Of a stretch of DNA of 64,000 bases, positions 47,311 through 59,939 are shown piece by piece. Every line of letters starts with the position of its first letter. Position 1 is the first letter of the stretch. Origin of the DNA: Dioszegia crocea (taxonomy: Eukaryota; Basidiomycota; Tremellomycetes; Tremellales; Bulleribasidiaceae). The stretch lies in the NCBI GenBank assembly GCA_001600615.1, contig BCKK01000002.1, positions 2,448,809 to 2,512,808 on the forward strand, written 5' to 3'. Both the position numbers and the translations under genes were made by a program. The notes below the pieces were generated by a model. It saw only the letters and a program-made list of their open reading frames with translations. It ran no database searches and was not told the DNA's origin.

Positions 47311-47983
47311 ATGTTCGCCTCATCCGTTAGACGATCACTCGGGGGTCTCATCCCTCCCAAGATTGCCACCCCTTCAGCTGTTGTACGTGTTGTTTTTCGA
47401 CCAAAATTGGGCGAGCGAGGGGAACTCTTTGCCGAATCAGTCGACCCTGAGGGAATGGTCGATGTGTTGCTTCTTCAGCTGACACTACTAGTCTTCAGGT
47501 GGAACTTCTGCCCGGACTGCGTCGGTCATCGAATTCTACTCTAAACTCCCCAAGGGACCTAAGCCCGAATCAGAGCGACCCGGAGGACTAAGGGGAAAGT
47601 ACTTTGAGGGCAAGAACGCTAGCGGGTGAGTTGAGGGCATCCATGCCAGGCTTCAATCGTCGGAGGAGATGACCAAGGCGGATCTCTATGGCTTCGAGGA
47701 AAGGTTCATGGCGAATCACGCGTCAGCAAGATGCGTAGGGATTCTGGAAGGGCGAATTGCAATTGCGGAGATCGTCCGAGTGCAGTACGTGATGGAAATG
47801 CTGACAATCCAGCGCTCCCTTCCTCGCCACCATTCTCATTCTTTTCGGCATCGGCTACACCATTGACTACAACAGTAAGTTCATCGCAAACATCATGATG
47901 GGATCATGGTCGGAGCGCTTCGCTGTATGACTTTTGCTGACTCCACAGTGCACTTGAAGCACCACAAGAACGGACACCACTAG
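47311..47983 (+). CDS. ATP17: mitochondrial ATP synthase subunit f
   Basis: Small Fo membrane subunit. Exons 47311-47382, 47492-47625, 47813-47874 and 47949-47983 give about 100 residues. MFASSVRRSLGGLIPPKIAT starts a presequence; then VIEFYSKLPKGPKPESERPG, KYFEGKNASGAPFLATILIL, GIGYTIDYNMHLKHHKNGHH. The motifs Y-x-K-L-P-K-G-P, KYF-x-GKNASG and the ending HLKHHKN are typical of fungal subunit f. The acceptor of intron 1 is ACTAG at 47491, which keeps phase (VSSGGTSARTASV); the nearby CAG would break the frame. Introns 1 and 2 (109 and 187 nt) are much longer than the norm here. Confidence 0.9.
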
Positions 47984-48637
47984 AGTGCTGTGAGGGTTGT
48001 AGATGGGGATGAGAATGCAAGCTGGTGTGACATGCGGTTGCGGCTAGATCGCAGTGAGGTCGACGAGTCGACCAGCATCGCGTGCGTGGCGAAGGTCTCA
48101 TACCTCCGCCTGGAACTCGCTCTTGCTCTCCATTGGTGACTCAAAAACACGGGTTTGAGCCAGATATGCCGCTCCGGTTTCATGGCGACCCCAGTCGAGC
48201 CCGAGCTGTGCCTAAGGGTTCCCCTGGTTGGCCTGAGTTGCGAGAACGAGCAGCAGTCAGGATGAGCAAGTGCAGACCACGAATCGTTACGGCAATGTGC
48301 TGTCAACTTCAGATATCCAGATCCAGTTCAGTTTGAGTTCAGAACTGCTCCTTTGCCTGTATCAGATCAAGACCGTCTACTCAGTCCACAATCCCACACC
48401 TTGCCCGAAGGTGCCCAAAGTCTGCTCCACAGATGATGACAGACTAGCTTGTCCTCTGCTCGAGGCTCGGGGGCAGAATTACCCCTTGTGTTTCAGATCT
48501 GGCTGACTGTGAACTCTGATCCAACTCAACTCTATCGCTTTGACTCTCCATCTCCCTGAACGATCATACCCGCCTTCGCTCTCGAAAGAAGCCACCTCTC
48601 ACCGCTGCAGAACTAGTACTTCGACACCCCAGCTCAA
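47984..48637. other. intergenic
   Basis: 654 bp between two + strand genes. No coding or RNA feature was recognised; the last 150 bp are pyrimidine-rich and probably 5' leader. Confidence 0.45.
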
Positions 48638-50258
48638 ATGTCGGCTCCTTCGATAGAAGCTCAGGCACCGACCGTGCTGATCCTCGGTGGCATCGCAACG
48701 CTCGCTCGGCCCCTTGCCCTTTACCTCTTGTCATCGACCAAACCTCTCGCATCTTTTGTGAGAATAGCAGACCGCTTCTCCATCTCACCTCCGTCGACTT
48801 ACCTCGACCGGCCATTCCTGGACCTGCTCTCCAATCCCGATGGCCGACTGGCATATCAACAGATCAATCTGTCCAATGTTGAAAGGCATGGCGAGCTATT
48901 CAAGCCTCCTCAAGCTTCAGTGACGGCTGCGGGTGACGAGAAGGGATTTGACATCGTCTTCGACCTGACAGGGGAATTAGCATTTGATAAACCTGAAATA
49001 GTTCGTGGCAACACGAGACCAACTGACATCCAGATCCAAGTCTCGAATACCCACTCCACTGCGCTCTCACTAGCGACCTCCGCATCTTCTCTGCCACTCG
49101 CAACCAGACCCAAAGCCTACGTCCGCTTGACGTACTCATTCTACGAGATGAAGTCTCTCCCTTCCTCGTCTGCGGGCCACGCGGAATCGGCAGATCTCAG
49201 ACCGGACGGAGAACGGGGGCGATGGTGGCATGAGACTTTGAGAGGATTGGGAGCGTTAAGGGAAAAGACGGGATTGAACGTGGGTGTCATCAGGGCTGGC
49301 GCGTGGTATGGGCCTGGTATGTGGGCTGGGGATGTCATTCCTAGAGTCGTCGCTGGACACGTGTACCAGTATCTGTGAGTCCAAGCTGTGGGCAAGCTGA
49401 AATATCAGGAAAGAAGAAATGAAGTTTCTGTATAAGTAAGCATGCGGCAGGTGGAGAGGCTGACCTTCAGCTCCGACCTCCGCATAAACACTATTCACAC
49501 GACAGATCTCGCCCAATCTCTGTATCTCCTCTCGCAACATCTGATCGCCCATCCTTCAGGATCTCCCGGGATCGCTCCATCCCTCATCAAAATCCCTTTC
49601 TCCTTTACTCCTCCGCCAACATCAGCCTTCTCTCTCACCAGAGACAAGGACAAGCGCTCATCTATCAGCGATGCCTGGAAAACAGTCTCCATGGTGGTGC
49701 CTGCTGACCAAGAGGTTAAATTGCCCTTTTTCAACATAATCGACGGGGCCAACTCGACTCAGGGAGATCTGGGCAAGGCAGTAGCGGAAGTCTGGGGCAT
49801 CAAATATGGGTTTCTAAACTCGGCAGTCGCCAGTCTGGTTCAGCAATTTGCCAAGGTGAGCACAGGCATTAGACTGGAGCTGAAACCAAGACGGACTTTG
49901 CAGAGATGGTGGAGGATGTCAATGAGATGGTGAGCTCTACGCAATGGCATCACTGATATCAGCACGTAGAAGCATGGTCCAAAATGCTAGCTGCATCCCA
50001 GCCCCCAATCACCTCCACACCCATTTCGCCCTTTTTAGACGAGCACGCCTTCCGGAGTGAGTTTGGACAAGGATCTCGCTCATCATCAGAGCTAGCAATC
50101 TGCCTGGATGGATCAAGAGCTCGTATTCTGCTAGGCTTCAAGCCTTTCCACCCCAGAGTTGAAGTGACCGAGCTGAAGGCGATCGTCAAGGGATTTCAAG
50201 ATGACGGGATATGGTACGTCTCGAGATGATCCCACTGACGAAGTAGGCCCACCTTGTG
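48638..50258 (+). CDS. NAD(P)-binding extended-SDR/epimerase-like protein
   Basis: Rossmann-fold protein of about 460 residues in at least six exons. The N-terminal beta-alpha-beta reads PTVLILGGIATLARPLALYL, a loose form of the G-G-x-x-x-x-x-R-x-L dinucleotide loop. RIADRFSISPPSTYLDRP follows like the second strand with Asp/Arg. FDIVFDLTGELAFDKPEI and PKAYVRLTYSFYEMKS fit the fourth and fifth strands, but a clean YxxxK catalytic pair is not seen. Later come NVGVIRAGAWYGPGMW and INTIHTTDLAQSLYLLSQ, both typical of atypical NAD-dependent epimerase-like proteins. One exon is only 27 nt (about 49410-49436). The last intron leads to IWPTL and TGA at 50256-50258. The reaction is unknown. Confidence 0.75.
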
Positions 50259-50465
50259 AAGCGTAGCTACCGATTTTCTTGCTTCAGTCCGCGCGGCCCG
50301 TCGTGCATCCTCATAATTCGGCTATACCAACTTCACTCGTACAGATGCCCATCTGCCACGCGAAAAAATGCAGCAGTTAGATCATCCAGAAAGATGCATC
50401 AAGCTGATATTCGCTACAAGGAGCCAGCTGACGATAGTGACTGCGCTCGAATTACAATATAGGCT

Positions 50466-53400
50466 CTACACGGGTGATTCTAGTCCTCTCGCAGATACCG
50501 CCGGACTCCCCTCTGGCGTCGCCGCCGCAAACGACACACTGAAAGGGTCCATTCCTCCCGGCGGCTCATTTGGTGACGGCGTCGAGTAGTATTGCCCCTC
50601 TCTCCTGGGTCTTATCCGAGCGGGTGTACCAGGTGTGGTGGGAGTCAAGAGATTTGGGTCTAATCGAGTGCGAGTCATGAAGGAGTCTGGGGAGGGATGG
50701 CGGTCGATACGGATTTTATGGGTACGAGATTGTGTGGAAGATTTGGTCGAGCGTGCACTGTGGGCGGGTGAAGGGGGAAGATGTGATTTTACGGAGCGCG
50801 GGCTAGTATTGGGGTCGGGCGATGACTTGTCCGGTGCATGATCGGGGACGAGGTCGCTGGGCATGACACCTCGCTGAGCCTTTTCTGGTACTTTGATCTC
50901 GTACGGCACGGTGTCGTTCGTCTCAAAGTGATCAAGATCGACATATTTGACCGTATCCCGCACATCCACCGCCTCGTCCTTGGCAAGTAGATGCGCAAGG
51001 TCGTAGATGGCTTTCGGTGCGTGAAGCTTGTCTGCGTAAAACGCCCCTAGTTGTCAGCCAAGACTTGGTCAAATTACTCACCGACAACAAAGAGATCCGC
51101 GATGGTCTGCGCTAACCCCAATCGCACATCCACCACATCCTTCGATAGACTCGACAGGAACGGCAAGAAAAAGTCCTCGAAAGCTTGTCTGTTTGGTGGT
51201 GGCTTGACAAACTCCCTTAGGCACCGGACAAAGGTCTGCCTCTCCCTAAATCTCGAGCTTCGGCCCAGATCCAAAAGCCCATCCCTGAACCTCGTAGCGA
51301 CCCCAGACTCATCTCCCAGTATCTCATACGCCTCGGGTATTCCTTTCGTCGCGGCATCTCGGACCGCCGCGAAGGGATCTAGAAGGGCATCCTTAAGCAT
51401 ACCCAAAATCTCATTCTCCATGAGCGAGTGGAACGTCTTGAAGAACGCGGGAATGTGCAGGGCGAGCTGTTCTCGAGCCCGCCAGCCGCCCAGAGTGTTC
51501 TCTTTCCAACTCCGAGCGAGCTCGAGATAGGTAGACCAGGCCAAAGGTAGGGGTAGATTGTCTAGAAAGACGTCGATGTGCTCGAATATAAGCTCTCGGA
51601 TGTCGTCGGGGGCGGTGAGCAGGGTGCGATAGACGGGCATGAGGTCTTGGGCGCATTGTTCGGGAGTGAGGATCTTGGCCAACTCGTGTAGGGATGCAGC
51701 GAGCGTACGTCGCGATTTCTCGCCCGCGCGATCGTTCATACGATGGTAGAGTGGCTGGATGTCGGCCCAATTGTCAGGGCCGAGTGTAAGTGCCACACCG
51801 GGGAACTACCATCAGCGAGGCCATTAGCAAACTTACGTTAAAGCTGGCAACGGTGTCCCAGTCCTCTCCAAAGCCCCTCCGAACATCCTCCTCGTCCAAG
51901 AACACCTGCATCAATTCCTTCGGTGGTCCCTGTGGATCTTCCGCAAAGACGTAGATCAACTCGCCCAGAATTTCCAGGGCGGCACAACGGACATCCGCAT
52001 TGAAAGTTGTGAGTGAGTGCATTGCACTGATGGCGAATGTCCGACGATCGTCGCTTGACTCGATACGTCGACATAAGGAAGGAAGGGATAGACACGCAGA
52101 TTGCCGGACTTGCGCCATCTCGTCATTGGCGAGGACCTCAAATAAGGGTATCTAAATTAGCCATGCTTTGCGGAAACTTACCAAGCTGCCAACATGCTCG
52201 GCTGGCGCAATCTTTGCAAGCATACTCAATGCCACAGCACCTTCCGCCCGGACCGCCACATCTCCATCCTGACACGCTAGCACTTCCTCAACGAACCCCC
52301 ATTCGACTGCCTCCTGTCCCGTGTAGAAATCGCAGAGGGACCCGATGAGGTTCATACTCGTTGCTCGACCGGCAGTAGCCTCAGCGATAAGCTGGAACTG
52401 GAAGGCTTCCTTCTCGCTCGAAGAGCTCCCGAGTGACGAGCGCGGTTCGGATCTGGCGTAGTTGTCCAGCACCGCCTGGCTGTCTTCCAATGTCATTTCG
52501 TCATAGTCAGGCATTTCCGTTGAGAGACCCCCCATTCCAATCACAATGCCCTCCAGCAGCTCCCTTTCCAGCATGTCACGCTCTTCGGAGGGGATAGGGG
52601 AGAATTCGTGACAATGTGGCCCATTCTGACTGCCGAACGAGAGCTTGTCTATTGGCTGACGCTCGATCGTTCCCCACCGATCTATCGGCCATTCCTCCTT
52701 CTCCTTCCCTTTTAACCGAGCTACAAGGTAGACCAAGCCAACGCGTACCGACTCGGACATCATCGTGTTGATATTCAGGAGGAGGCTGCCGAGTAGAGGT
52801 GTAAAGAAATCGACGGGGAGAGTTGGGCGATCGAGAATGGGCCCCTCGACGATTGGTTGGCTGGGTTCAGGAATGATCTTATCGAAAGATGCACCGGATA
52901 CGCTGGTTCCACCGGTCCCGCCTTCGCTGTCGAATGCAGTGAGTGTGGAGCGGCTGGGAGTCGAGCTGTCACTTTCCGGCCCGCTTTCAAGGGCGAGGGA
53001 GGGAGGTGAAGGCACAAATGGAGCAGCGTCGATCTCTTCTGGAGTAGGCCTGTCGACCACTTCCAGGCCTTCCGAGGTGACTGTGACCGTCTGGTCGGAA
53101 TCGTCCCGCCGAAGTTGTCTCGAATGGTCCCATCGAGATCCTCCCTCTTCTCCATGAGACTCCACTCCCTTGTCTCCTCTAGACTCTGCTTCTCCTTCTT
53201 CTCCAGTCTCCACGCGTTCACCTATCTCCCATCCGATATCGGCCGCCGCTTCCGTCCCTGGCGGTGCTATCCGGCACACCGAATAAAAGTACCATATTAT
53301 TCGATGTAGATCCTGCGCAAACGCCTCCCGCACTCCTTCGTCCTCATCCAGCGTAAAGGAGCTGATGAGTGGTAGGACATACTCGACAGATTCGCAAGGA

Positions 53401-55062
53401 TCGACGTCGTACAGTAGATCGCCAAGCACGCGAGCTATGTAAGCTCGGTGGAAGGCAAAGTCTGACTTTGATAACAGGAATATCCGCTCTAGGGTATTCA
53501 AACCCTCGTCTTCAAAGGTAATGTCAACAAAGAGGTCTTGTTCGGGCAGAAGATCTCCTTCGTCCACAATGGGAACATCACCAAGGGCCATTGGTGCCGG
53601 TTCTTCCAGTGGGGGCACCGGAGTAAGATCTGGAGACCCTTTCCAGTCCTCGTTACTGCCCGCACTCCCCGACCGCCTCAGAGTTTTATCCATCTCCGCG
53701 AGAGACGGGCGTGTGGTACTTGTCGACGATCGACGGGTAGTTTCGTAGTCTGACAGTGCCCGCCGTAAATGGCCTGGGCGGGCGAGAGGGGCGAAAAGCG
53801 GCGAGGCTGGTGACCGAGAGATTGTTTCTGGTATTTGGTTGATACCGTCATCTCGCAGCAGAAGGAGCGGGGACGCAGCGATAGGAGGGGGGATTTCCGA
53901 TTCGATAGGAGGGATATCATCATCTGGTGGGGGATCTGGAGAGATACGAGATGGACCTGCGCTATTGAAGCTGTTCCCGCGGGGACGCGTGGGAGGGGAT
54001 GTCAGATCCGACAACCGAGTACCATTCTTCCTCTGTCGCCGAGCGGGACTGTCCGGTCTATCCGATCGTCGAGGGCTAAGCGGGGGGCTGCCACCTCGGA
54101 AGGCTGCCCGAGCATTGGGCGATAGTTCCGACGACGACGAGAATGACCGCTGATGTTTGGATATGGTAATGTTGGACGCTGATATTGACGGTAGGGACAG
54201 TGGGGGTTTTTCTGCGCCGGTATTGGAACGGCGCCGACCGAGAGTAAGCTCGGTCGCAAACGTTTCAGAATGAGCTGTATGTGGGCTGGGTCGTGACTCG
54301 ACCTGACGAGATGGGGATGAAGATCTCCGGATCGGACCCAGTGTCGAGGTTGTCCTGGCTACGGGTGCCAGTGGGAAGACAAGTGGGGAGAAGGAAGGGG
54401 TCACGAATGGTGAATACGGCGCGAGGACTGGAAATCTCGCATGCGCATCGATCGAGGTTGGTGAACGGACAGTGTCGGGTGATGGCCACTGTCATCAGCA
54501 AACGAGTTTGGGCTTGACTCACGACACTGTCCCATGCCTCTTCACCACTTGAAGACCGCCTATTTGGGGCAGGTTGAAGTGGCGGCGTGGCCGAGATGAC
54601 ATTCACTTCCAGCTCATCTTCCCCTTCCGATTCTTCCCTACTGCCATGCCCACTTCCCGTGAGAAGGTCATTCCTCGCCTCGACCAGATGCTCTCCTCCG
54701 TCCGATGCACTGCCCAAGCTAATCCCACTCGATTGTGACCCATACGGCGAGGAAGATGAGATTCCCGAGTCGTGGCGCAGCTCTTGTAGAGCTGGTCTCG
54801 ATGTGAATCGAGGGGAAGAAAGGCGGGAGAATTCCAGGCCCTGTTCGTTTATAGGTTCGAGCACAGGTGGTGAGATTGCGCTGATTGTATGTTCGATAGA
54901 GAAGGTTGAGATATCGGCTGGGGGATTGAAGTCGGGCGGTGGAGTCGGTGGAGTCGTTGGTGTTGTTGACGATTCAAAGGACACTGTACGTGCTGGAATC
55001 AGCAGTAGCCTCATGGTGGACTCACAGCTCTCCCCACGCTTCTCGCTATTCATTGATGCCAT
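50466..55062 (-). CDS. PPP4R1-like HEAT-repeat phosphatase regulatory subunit
   Basis: Long gene for about 1,460 residues. From ATG 55060-55062 the first 500 residues are disordered Ser/Pro/Arg sequence. HEAT repeats start near LNTLERIFLLSKSDFAFHRA and YIARVLGDLLYDVDPCESVE, then FTLDEDEGVREAFAQDLHRI. An acidic insert follows, then TPLLGSLLLNINTMMSESVR, LACQDGDVAVRAEGAVALSM, QVRQSACLSLPSLCRRIESS, KSRRTLAASLHELAKILTPE and AVRDAATKGIPEAYEILGDE, ending in a Ser/Pro-rich tail. The pattern resembles regulatory subunit 1 of protein phosphatase 4 (PPP4R1), which is built of HEAT repeats and guides substrate choice. The R1 identity is inferred from repeat content; another PP2A-like scaffold is possible. 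At least six introns. Confidence 0.75.
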
Positions 55063-55697
55063 CTTATGACTGAGAAGGGACCAGAGCCATATCCCTTTAG
55101 GAGGTCAAAAGAATCCAAGGCCTTTGGTTACTGTTGGCGATTCCGGGCAGGAATCACAGCTGGAACCTTCCGATAGATCCGAGCACCAGTCGCCACTGAA
55201 CCGAGATGTAAGCTGAAGCTGAAGAGAAGAGATGGGTAAGTGGATGTTTGAGAGTAGTTGGGTGGAGCCATCCAGTTGCTAGTGGATGACGGCGATGGGT
55301 GCAGTGTGTGGATTTTCCCGGTTGGGTAAATTCATTCCACCACTGACAATCATCATCTCTCTACATAGACAGGTATCTTTCGGCGGCTCTGCAGTACTGT
55401 ACCGACCGAAGAAACAGTCAGGCTCGCAACACTTGCATAGACCCGCGCGAAAAAAAGAATGAGTTCCTAACATCACCTCAGCCCCCTTTGAGCTCCGTCC
55501 TCAGCTTGGCGCTCGGGCAGTCAACAACATTGTCGTCAGCCCATAATCATCGCTCACGCGATCATCCTCCTCGGTAGCCATCGAGATCGCCGAATCACGG
55601 CTCAGCCACCCCGCAGGTCTTCTGCAGGTCCTGCCAAGACGTGGCTGGTCGATCACAACATACCCTATCCGCACCGCCCTCCCATCTACCACCCACC
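55063..55697. promoter_or_regulatory. divergent intergenic region
   Basis: 635 bp between divergent genes. It must include both promoters. No gene was recognised. Confidence 0.45.
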
Positions 55698-57929
55698 ATG
55701 CCGCGATCAAACGCTCAGGCGTCTGGCTTCTCCTCAGTGAAGAACAAGAAGAAGGACGGGCTATTGCGCATCATGAGCAACGGGTCGGGGTCAACCTCAA
55801 CGCCTGTAAACATGCCCTTCGCTTCCCCGCCACCCAATACTGGCTCCACAGAACGAAAAGTCCACACTATGCCTCGTGAGTTTCAGTCATTTCGCGGCTG
55901 ACGACAGCCTCTGCCATTTTTGACCCTCCTACCCCACCCCTACTCCCCCAAGATCTTCCCATCGCATCTACGTCCACCCCCAAGCGACCCCGTCAGCGGA
56001 TACGCTATTCGACTTCGGGCGAGTCATCAGACTCAGATGAGCCGGACAGCTCGGACGACGAGGTCCCATGGTGGACATTTACAAACAAGGGGATGACCAA
56101 GATGCGCCAGAGGACGATGAGGCGGAGACCTGAGGAAGGCGTAGAGAAGGAGGATAGGAAGGGGAAAGGCAAGGTCCCATCTCGCAAGTCGAGTAAGAAC
56201 GACGAGCCAAGGGAGACCAAACCCCCCACGCTCACTCTCGGTCCACCTCTCGGCCCATCCCCCGTCCGCGCTAGGTCACACTTCAATCCGGATCTACATA
56301 GCCTCTGGCGCCGATCATCTGGGCATAGTACACCAGATGAGGCGCACTCAGATTCGGAGATACCCCGTCGGCGGATCTTCACCCGTAGCAATTCTGCGCC
56401 GGGCTCAGCTCTAGACACCATTGAATCTTCCCCACATCCACTCTCATCCATCATTGTCGCCAATCCCATATCTGCCGAACCCATCCCCATCACCCCTATC
56501 GACTCTGATCCCGTGCTCTCACACGCGCGAAACAGAAGACAAATGACCACCCCCTCGTTCCCTCGTTTCCGCCGATTACGCACAGACAATGGCCACGTCT
56601 CGGATTCGGAGACGTACGCGCCGCGTGTCACCAAGGGAAGGATGAACACACGCGGAAATTCCACTCTTGCCCAATCATACCCACCCCGCCAGGATGATAC
56701 GCCGGATAGCGCCCCCCGGCCCCGCCGGCTCAATACGACCATGCTGAAAACTCAGCTTGAGCCCATTTCGCAGCATTTCGCTCACGGCTGGCCTCATGCT
56801 GGGAGTTGGCAAGATGCGCTGTACGGGCGCTACGAACAAGGAGCGGAGGATGTGAGGAATAGAGAGGTGTCTGGTGAGACACTCGTAGAACCCGCCGCGG
56901 AAGCCCGATCGGCTCGGCGGAAGACTAGACGGTCTCGGCGGTATCGACAGGCGCTCATGCCGCCGACGCCCAAGGGGTTGGGATTTTCACCCCGAGATGA
57001 ATCAGAAAAGGAGAGATGGAAGGAGGGCAAGGTCAATCAAACCGAGTTTGACTGGACCAGCCCTTCCACTACAAATCCCTCTCGCCATGCCCCTCATCCT
57101 ACAGGCAGTACCATTCCTGAAGGCGACGAATTGTCTAGAGTCCAGACTAGAATGACGGAGAAGGAGAAAGTGAAGCCGCCAGCGAAGAAGAGGACGGGCA
57201 GGACCAAACGTGAAGGCGAGGATTGGAAGACGCGATGGAAACGGATGATGTTTCTCGATGCGAGGTTGACAATTTTCCTGAGAGTGATGGATATTGCAGT
57301 AGTGGCGACTTTACTTGGTGAGTCTATTGGGGAGCCCGCTGACGACAGCTTTATCCATTTCCATTCGACAAGAACTCATCCAACTCCGCTTGCCAGGCCT
57401 CATCGGTCCCTCCACTACCCTCACAATATCCTTCGCCTCCTTCACCCTCCTCCACGCCGCCACTGCCATCTATCGCGAGTACTTCGGTAAACCAATCGGT
57501 CTTTGGGGTCTGCGATCCAAGATGCTGTGGGTCTGCCTCGATCTCCTCTTTGTCGCCCTTTGGTCGTCCGCCCTATCACTAGCGACCAACGATTACATCT
57601 CCACCCCACTCGAATGTACGCCAGAAGACGCCTGGTGGTTGCCCGGCCTCCGCTCGTCGTATTCTTCACTTTTGGCAGATCTGTCGGCGACGGGAAATAT
57701 GACGGGAGTGACGGGTGCGGATTTGATCCGAGCTACTCTGGGCATTGTGCTGCCGGATCAAATTGTCCACTCACCCCTGGCGCGTGAGGTATGTAGGCGG
57801 CAGAGCGGGTGCATAGCTCTGAGCCTGTTTGCGCTGTTGTTGTATGCGGGGAATATGCTGCTTAGTCTATTCAGAATCTTTGAGACGGTCAGGCGGAGTG
57901 CGAACGTAGGCAAGGCCATTATGGTTTAA
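55698..57929 (+). CDS. SRF1-like four-helix membrane protein
   Basis: Three exons from ATG 55698 give about 710 residues. The N-terminal 450 residues are disordered with a conserved-looking motif PWWTFTNKGMTKMRQRTMRR and later FAHGWPHAGSWQDALYGRYE. The C-terminus is membrane-embedded: RLTIFLRVMDIAVVATLLA, then LIGPSTTLTISFASFTLLHA, AIYREYFGKPIGLWGLRSKM, LWVCLDLLFVALWSSALSLA and a last helix LSLFALLLYAGNMLLSLFRI. The W/F-T-x-x-x-M motif and the G-K-P-I-G-L-W-x-x-R-S-K-M loop resemble fungal proteins annotated as SRF1, a regulator of phospholipase D. This is from memory and may be a wider family. Confidence 0.55.
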
Positions 57930-58235
57930 GCAGAGTTGTATACACATATGCAGGGTACGGAGATAATGACTGCTGGTGCCAGGCACAGTCGCAAGATGAA
58001 ACAAGCTGTGCCTGATGGGGAGGAGTATGACGCGACAAGGTTTGTGAAGGAGGTATGGGATAGTTTGTGTTCGGCCAAGGGCGCGTCATTTACCTCCCTT
58101 TGAGTTTCACCCTTTCACCTGGGAGTTCATCTACGTCATGCCTCCTGCCAAGCTGTGGGATATAGGTTGACATGGGTCGCGCCAACCACAATTCGCTTTC
58201 CTCACTTAATTCCATTTCCATCCCTGTCCCACGCC
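57930..58235. other. intergenic
   Basis: 306 bp with 3' sequence of the SRF1-like gene and the promoter of the CipC-like gene. Nothing was recognised. Confidence 0.4.
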
Positions 58236-58831
58236 ATGTTTGACCGTATGTCCAACGGCCCCGCTGACGCTAACCACCCAGGTCTCCGAACCCAGATTGA
58301 TTCGCACTTCAACTCGTCCCCGCATAGGCAGTCCCGAGCTGAGTTCCTGCTCGTGACGGGAGCCACACCTATCGAGAAGAAGGGGCACTTTACGCGCGAG
58401 GTTGTCGGTGCCGCCGCTGCGATGGAGGCTATGAAGGTGGGGTCAGGTAAAGGTACCTTGAGCTGACGATAGGCTTTTGAGAAGCACGAAGTCCACCGTG
58501 GGGATAAGCCCTCGCACCACCGGGCCAAAGAAGTGAGTCAGTACGTGGGCAGGGCTGAAGCAGATCATCGCTGGTCTCGCATCGGGATATGCTAGTCGGA
58601 TGATAGAAGAAAAAGGCCTTCCTTTTAGTGAGTCTTTGATATTACTCTCGCCATTCGTACTTGGCTTCAACTGACATACCAGGCTCCAACTCGGAGAAGA
58701 CCCGCTTCGTCTCGGATGCTCAGCGTGAGGCGATACGGGATGCCAAACGTGCGCTTCGGGAGTCTGGGCTGTACCACGAGCGAGAGTTGGAGAAGATCGA
58801 CAAGGACGAGTCTCACGGGCACAAGATCTAG
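58236..58831 (+). CDS. CipC-like DUF3759 protein
   Basis: Small soluble fungal protein of about 142 residues; relatives include CipC, a concanamycin-induced protein of Aspergillus. Exon 1 is only ten bases (58236-58245, MFD plus one base), then a 36-nt intron 58246-58281 and LRTQIDSHFNSSPHRQSRAE. The family motif follows: FTREVVGAAAAMEAMKAFEK, HHRAKEIIAGLASGYASRMI, then EEKGLPF. The C-terminus is highly charged (REAIRDAKRALRESGLYHER). The first intron length is a multiple of three and has no stop, so retention would add 12 residues. Function unknown; often stress- or host-induced in fungi. Confidence 0.8.
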
Positions 58832-59191
58832 GCGTACCAGGTTGAATAGGATAACGTCGCTTCGGGATTGTCGATGAGATCGAATGGCACGAGTTGGCGC
58901 ACCGGACTGTTGCCCCCGAAATTGCTTCTCCGTTTCTACAGCTCCATGCTCACTCATCCTTCCCAGCGGCTGAACAATCTTCATGACTTCCGATTGGCGC
59001 AGTGATAATCCGACTTTACAACCCTATATGTCAAAAATGAGCAGCATTTCTGAGCATACCAGCCTTCAAGTCGATTAGCTGAAATGAGCGAACCCAACAA
59101 TAGTGTTAGATGCGATCCATACTGTCATGAAGCGATGCAAAACCCGATCATATCCCCAATGACCAAATCCTACATCTCCCACCGTCACCGC
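58832..59191. other. intergenic between convergent genes
   Basis: 360 bp with the 3' UTRs of the CipC-like gene and RPS19. No feature was recognised. Confidence 0.45.
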
Positions 59192-59939
59192 CTATTCCTC
59201 GTCATCGGCAGCCTCCTCCTCCTCTTCCTCCTCGTCTTCCTCCTCCTCCTCAGCCTCAGACTCCTCAGCGCGTGCCGATTCCATCACAGCGGTGGCGATA
59301 CGGTCCAAGTCACGCCTGGATAGTCAGCATAATTCCCCTCCAAAATCCCAAGTTCCCAACTCACATCCCATCCTGGCTGATCTTCCTGCCTCCATCGGGT
59401 CCAGCCTCAAGCACACCAATCTTCTCCAAAGCCTGAACGACGTTCCTCTGGACACCGGTGGCGGCGTCAACGTGGTGGCCGGGTCGGGTTCCGCGACGCT
59501 TCTTGGAACCGTGTAGCTTGGCGAGTGCTCCGACACCGACGGATTTTCGGAGGTAGATGTGACGAGCGACGGCGGCTGGAGGCTTAGCTCTTACAAATGT
59601 AGCTCTTGCAAATGGAGCAAAACTCACCAGCTCGGACATAGTACCAGTCGGGGTCGTAAGGGGCGAGCTCCTTGTGACGACCAGTCTTAACAGTGTCGAC
59701 CCATGTGGGGATCTCGAGCTTACCCGACCTCTTCAGGTGGGAAGCGTAAGCTGTAATGAAGCTCTCGGCTCTGTTTGATTAGCACCTGCTTGTCCGATTT
59801 GTCGATCCAGCAATTCCTCCTTCAATCCGCTTGTCGATGGGATTCTTCCGCCTTTGCCCTTTCCTAATTTGCGCCGTGTCGAGTGATGGGCGATAGTATG
59901 GCGTATTGAAACTCACGAGATGTCTCTAACACCGGGCAT
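59192..59939 (-). CDS. RPS19: ribosomal protein eS19 with acidic C-terminal tail
   Basis: 40S subunit protein needed for 18S maturation. From ATG 59937-59939 the tiny first exon gives MPGVRDIS; then [80 protein letters not shown] and [20 protein letters not shown], ending [13 protein letters not shown]. These are the standard eS19 motifs. Unlike most eukaryotic eS19, it then continues with about 25 residues almost all Glu/Asp/Ala, encoded by a run of complementary CTC/CTT codons, to TAG at 59192-59194. Five or so exons. Confidence 0.95.

Noticed and set aside
52775..53221. Open frames on both strands inside the PPP4R1-like gene
   Set aside because: They are shadow frames of the acidic/Ser-rich insert and have no motif of their own.
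58246..58281. Reading the CipC-like gene without its first intron (MFDRMSNGPADANHPGL)
   Set aside because: The 36 bases have a GTATGT donor, CTGAC/CTAAC branch sites and a CAG acceptor, so they are more likely an intron; retention is only kept as a possibility.
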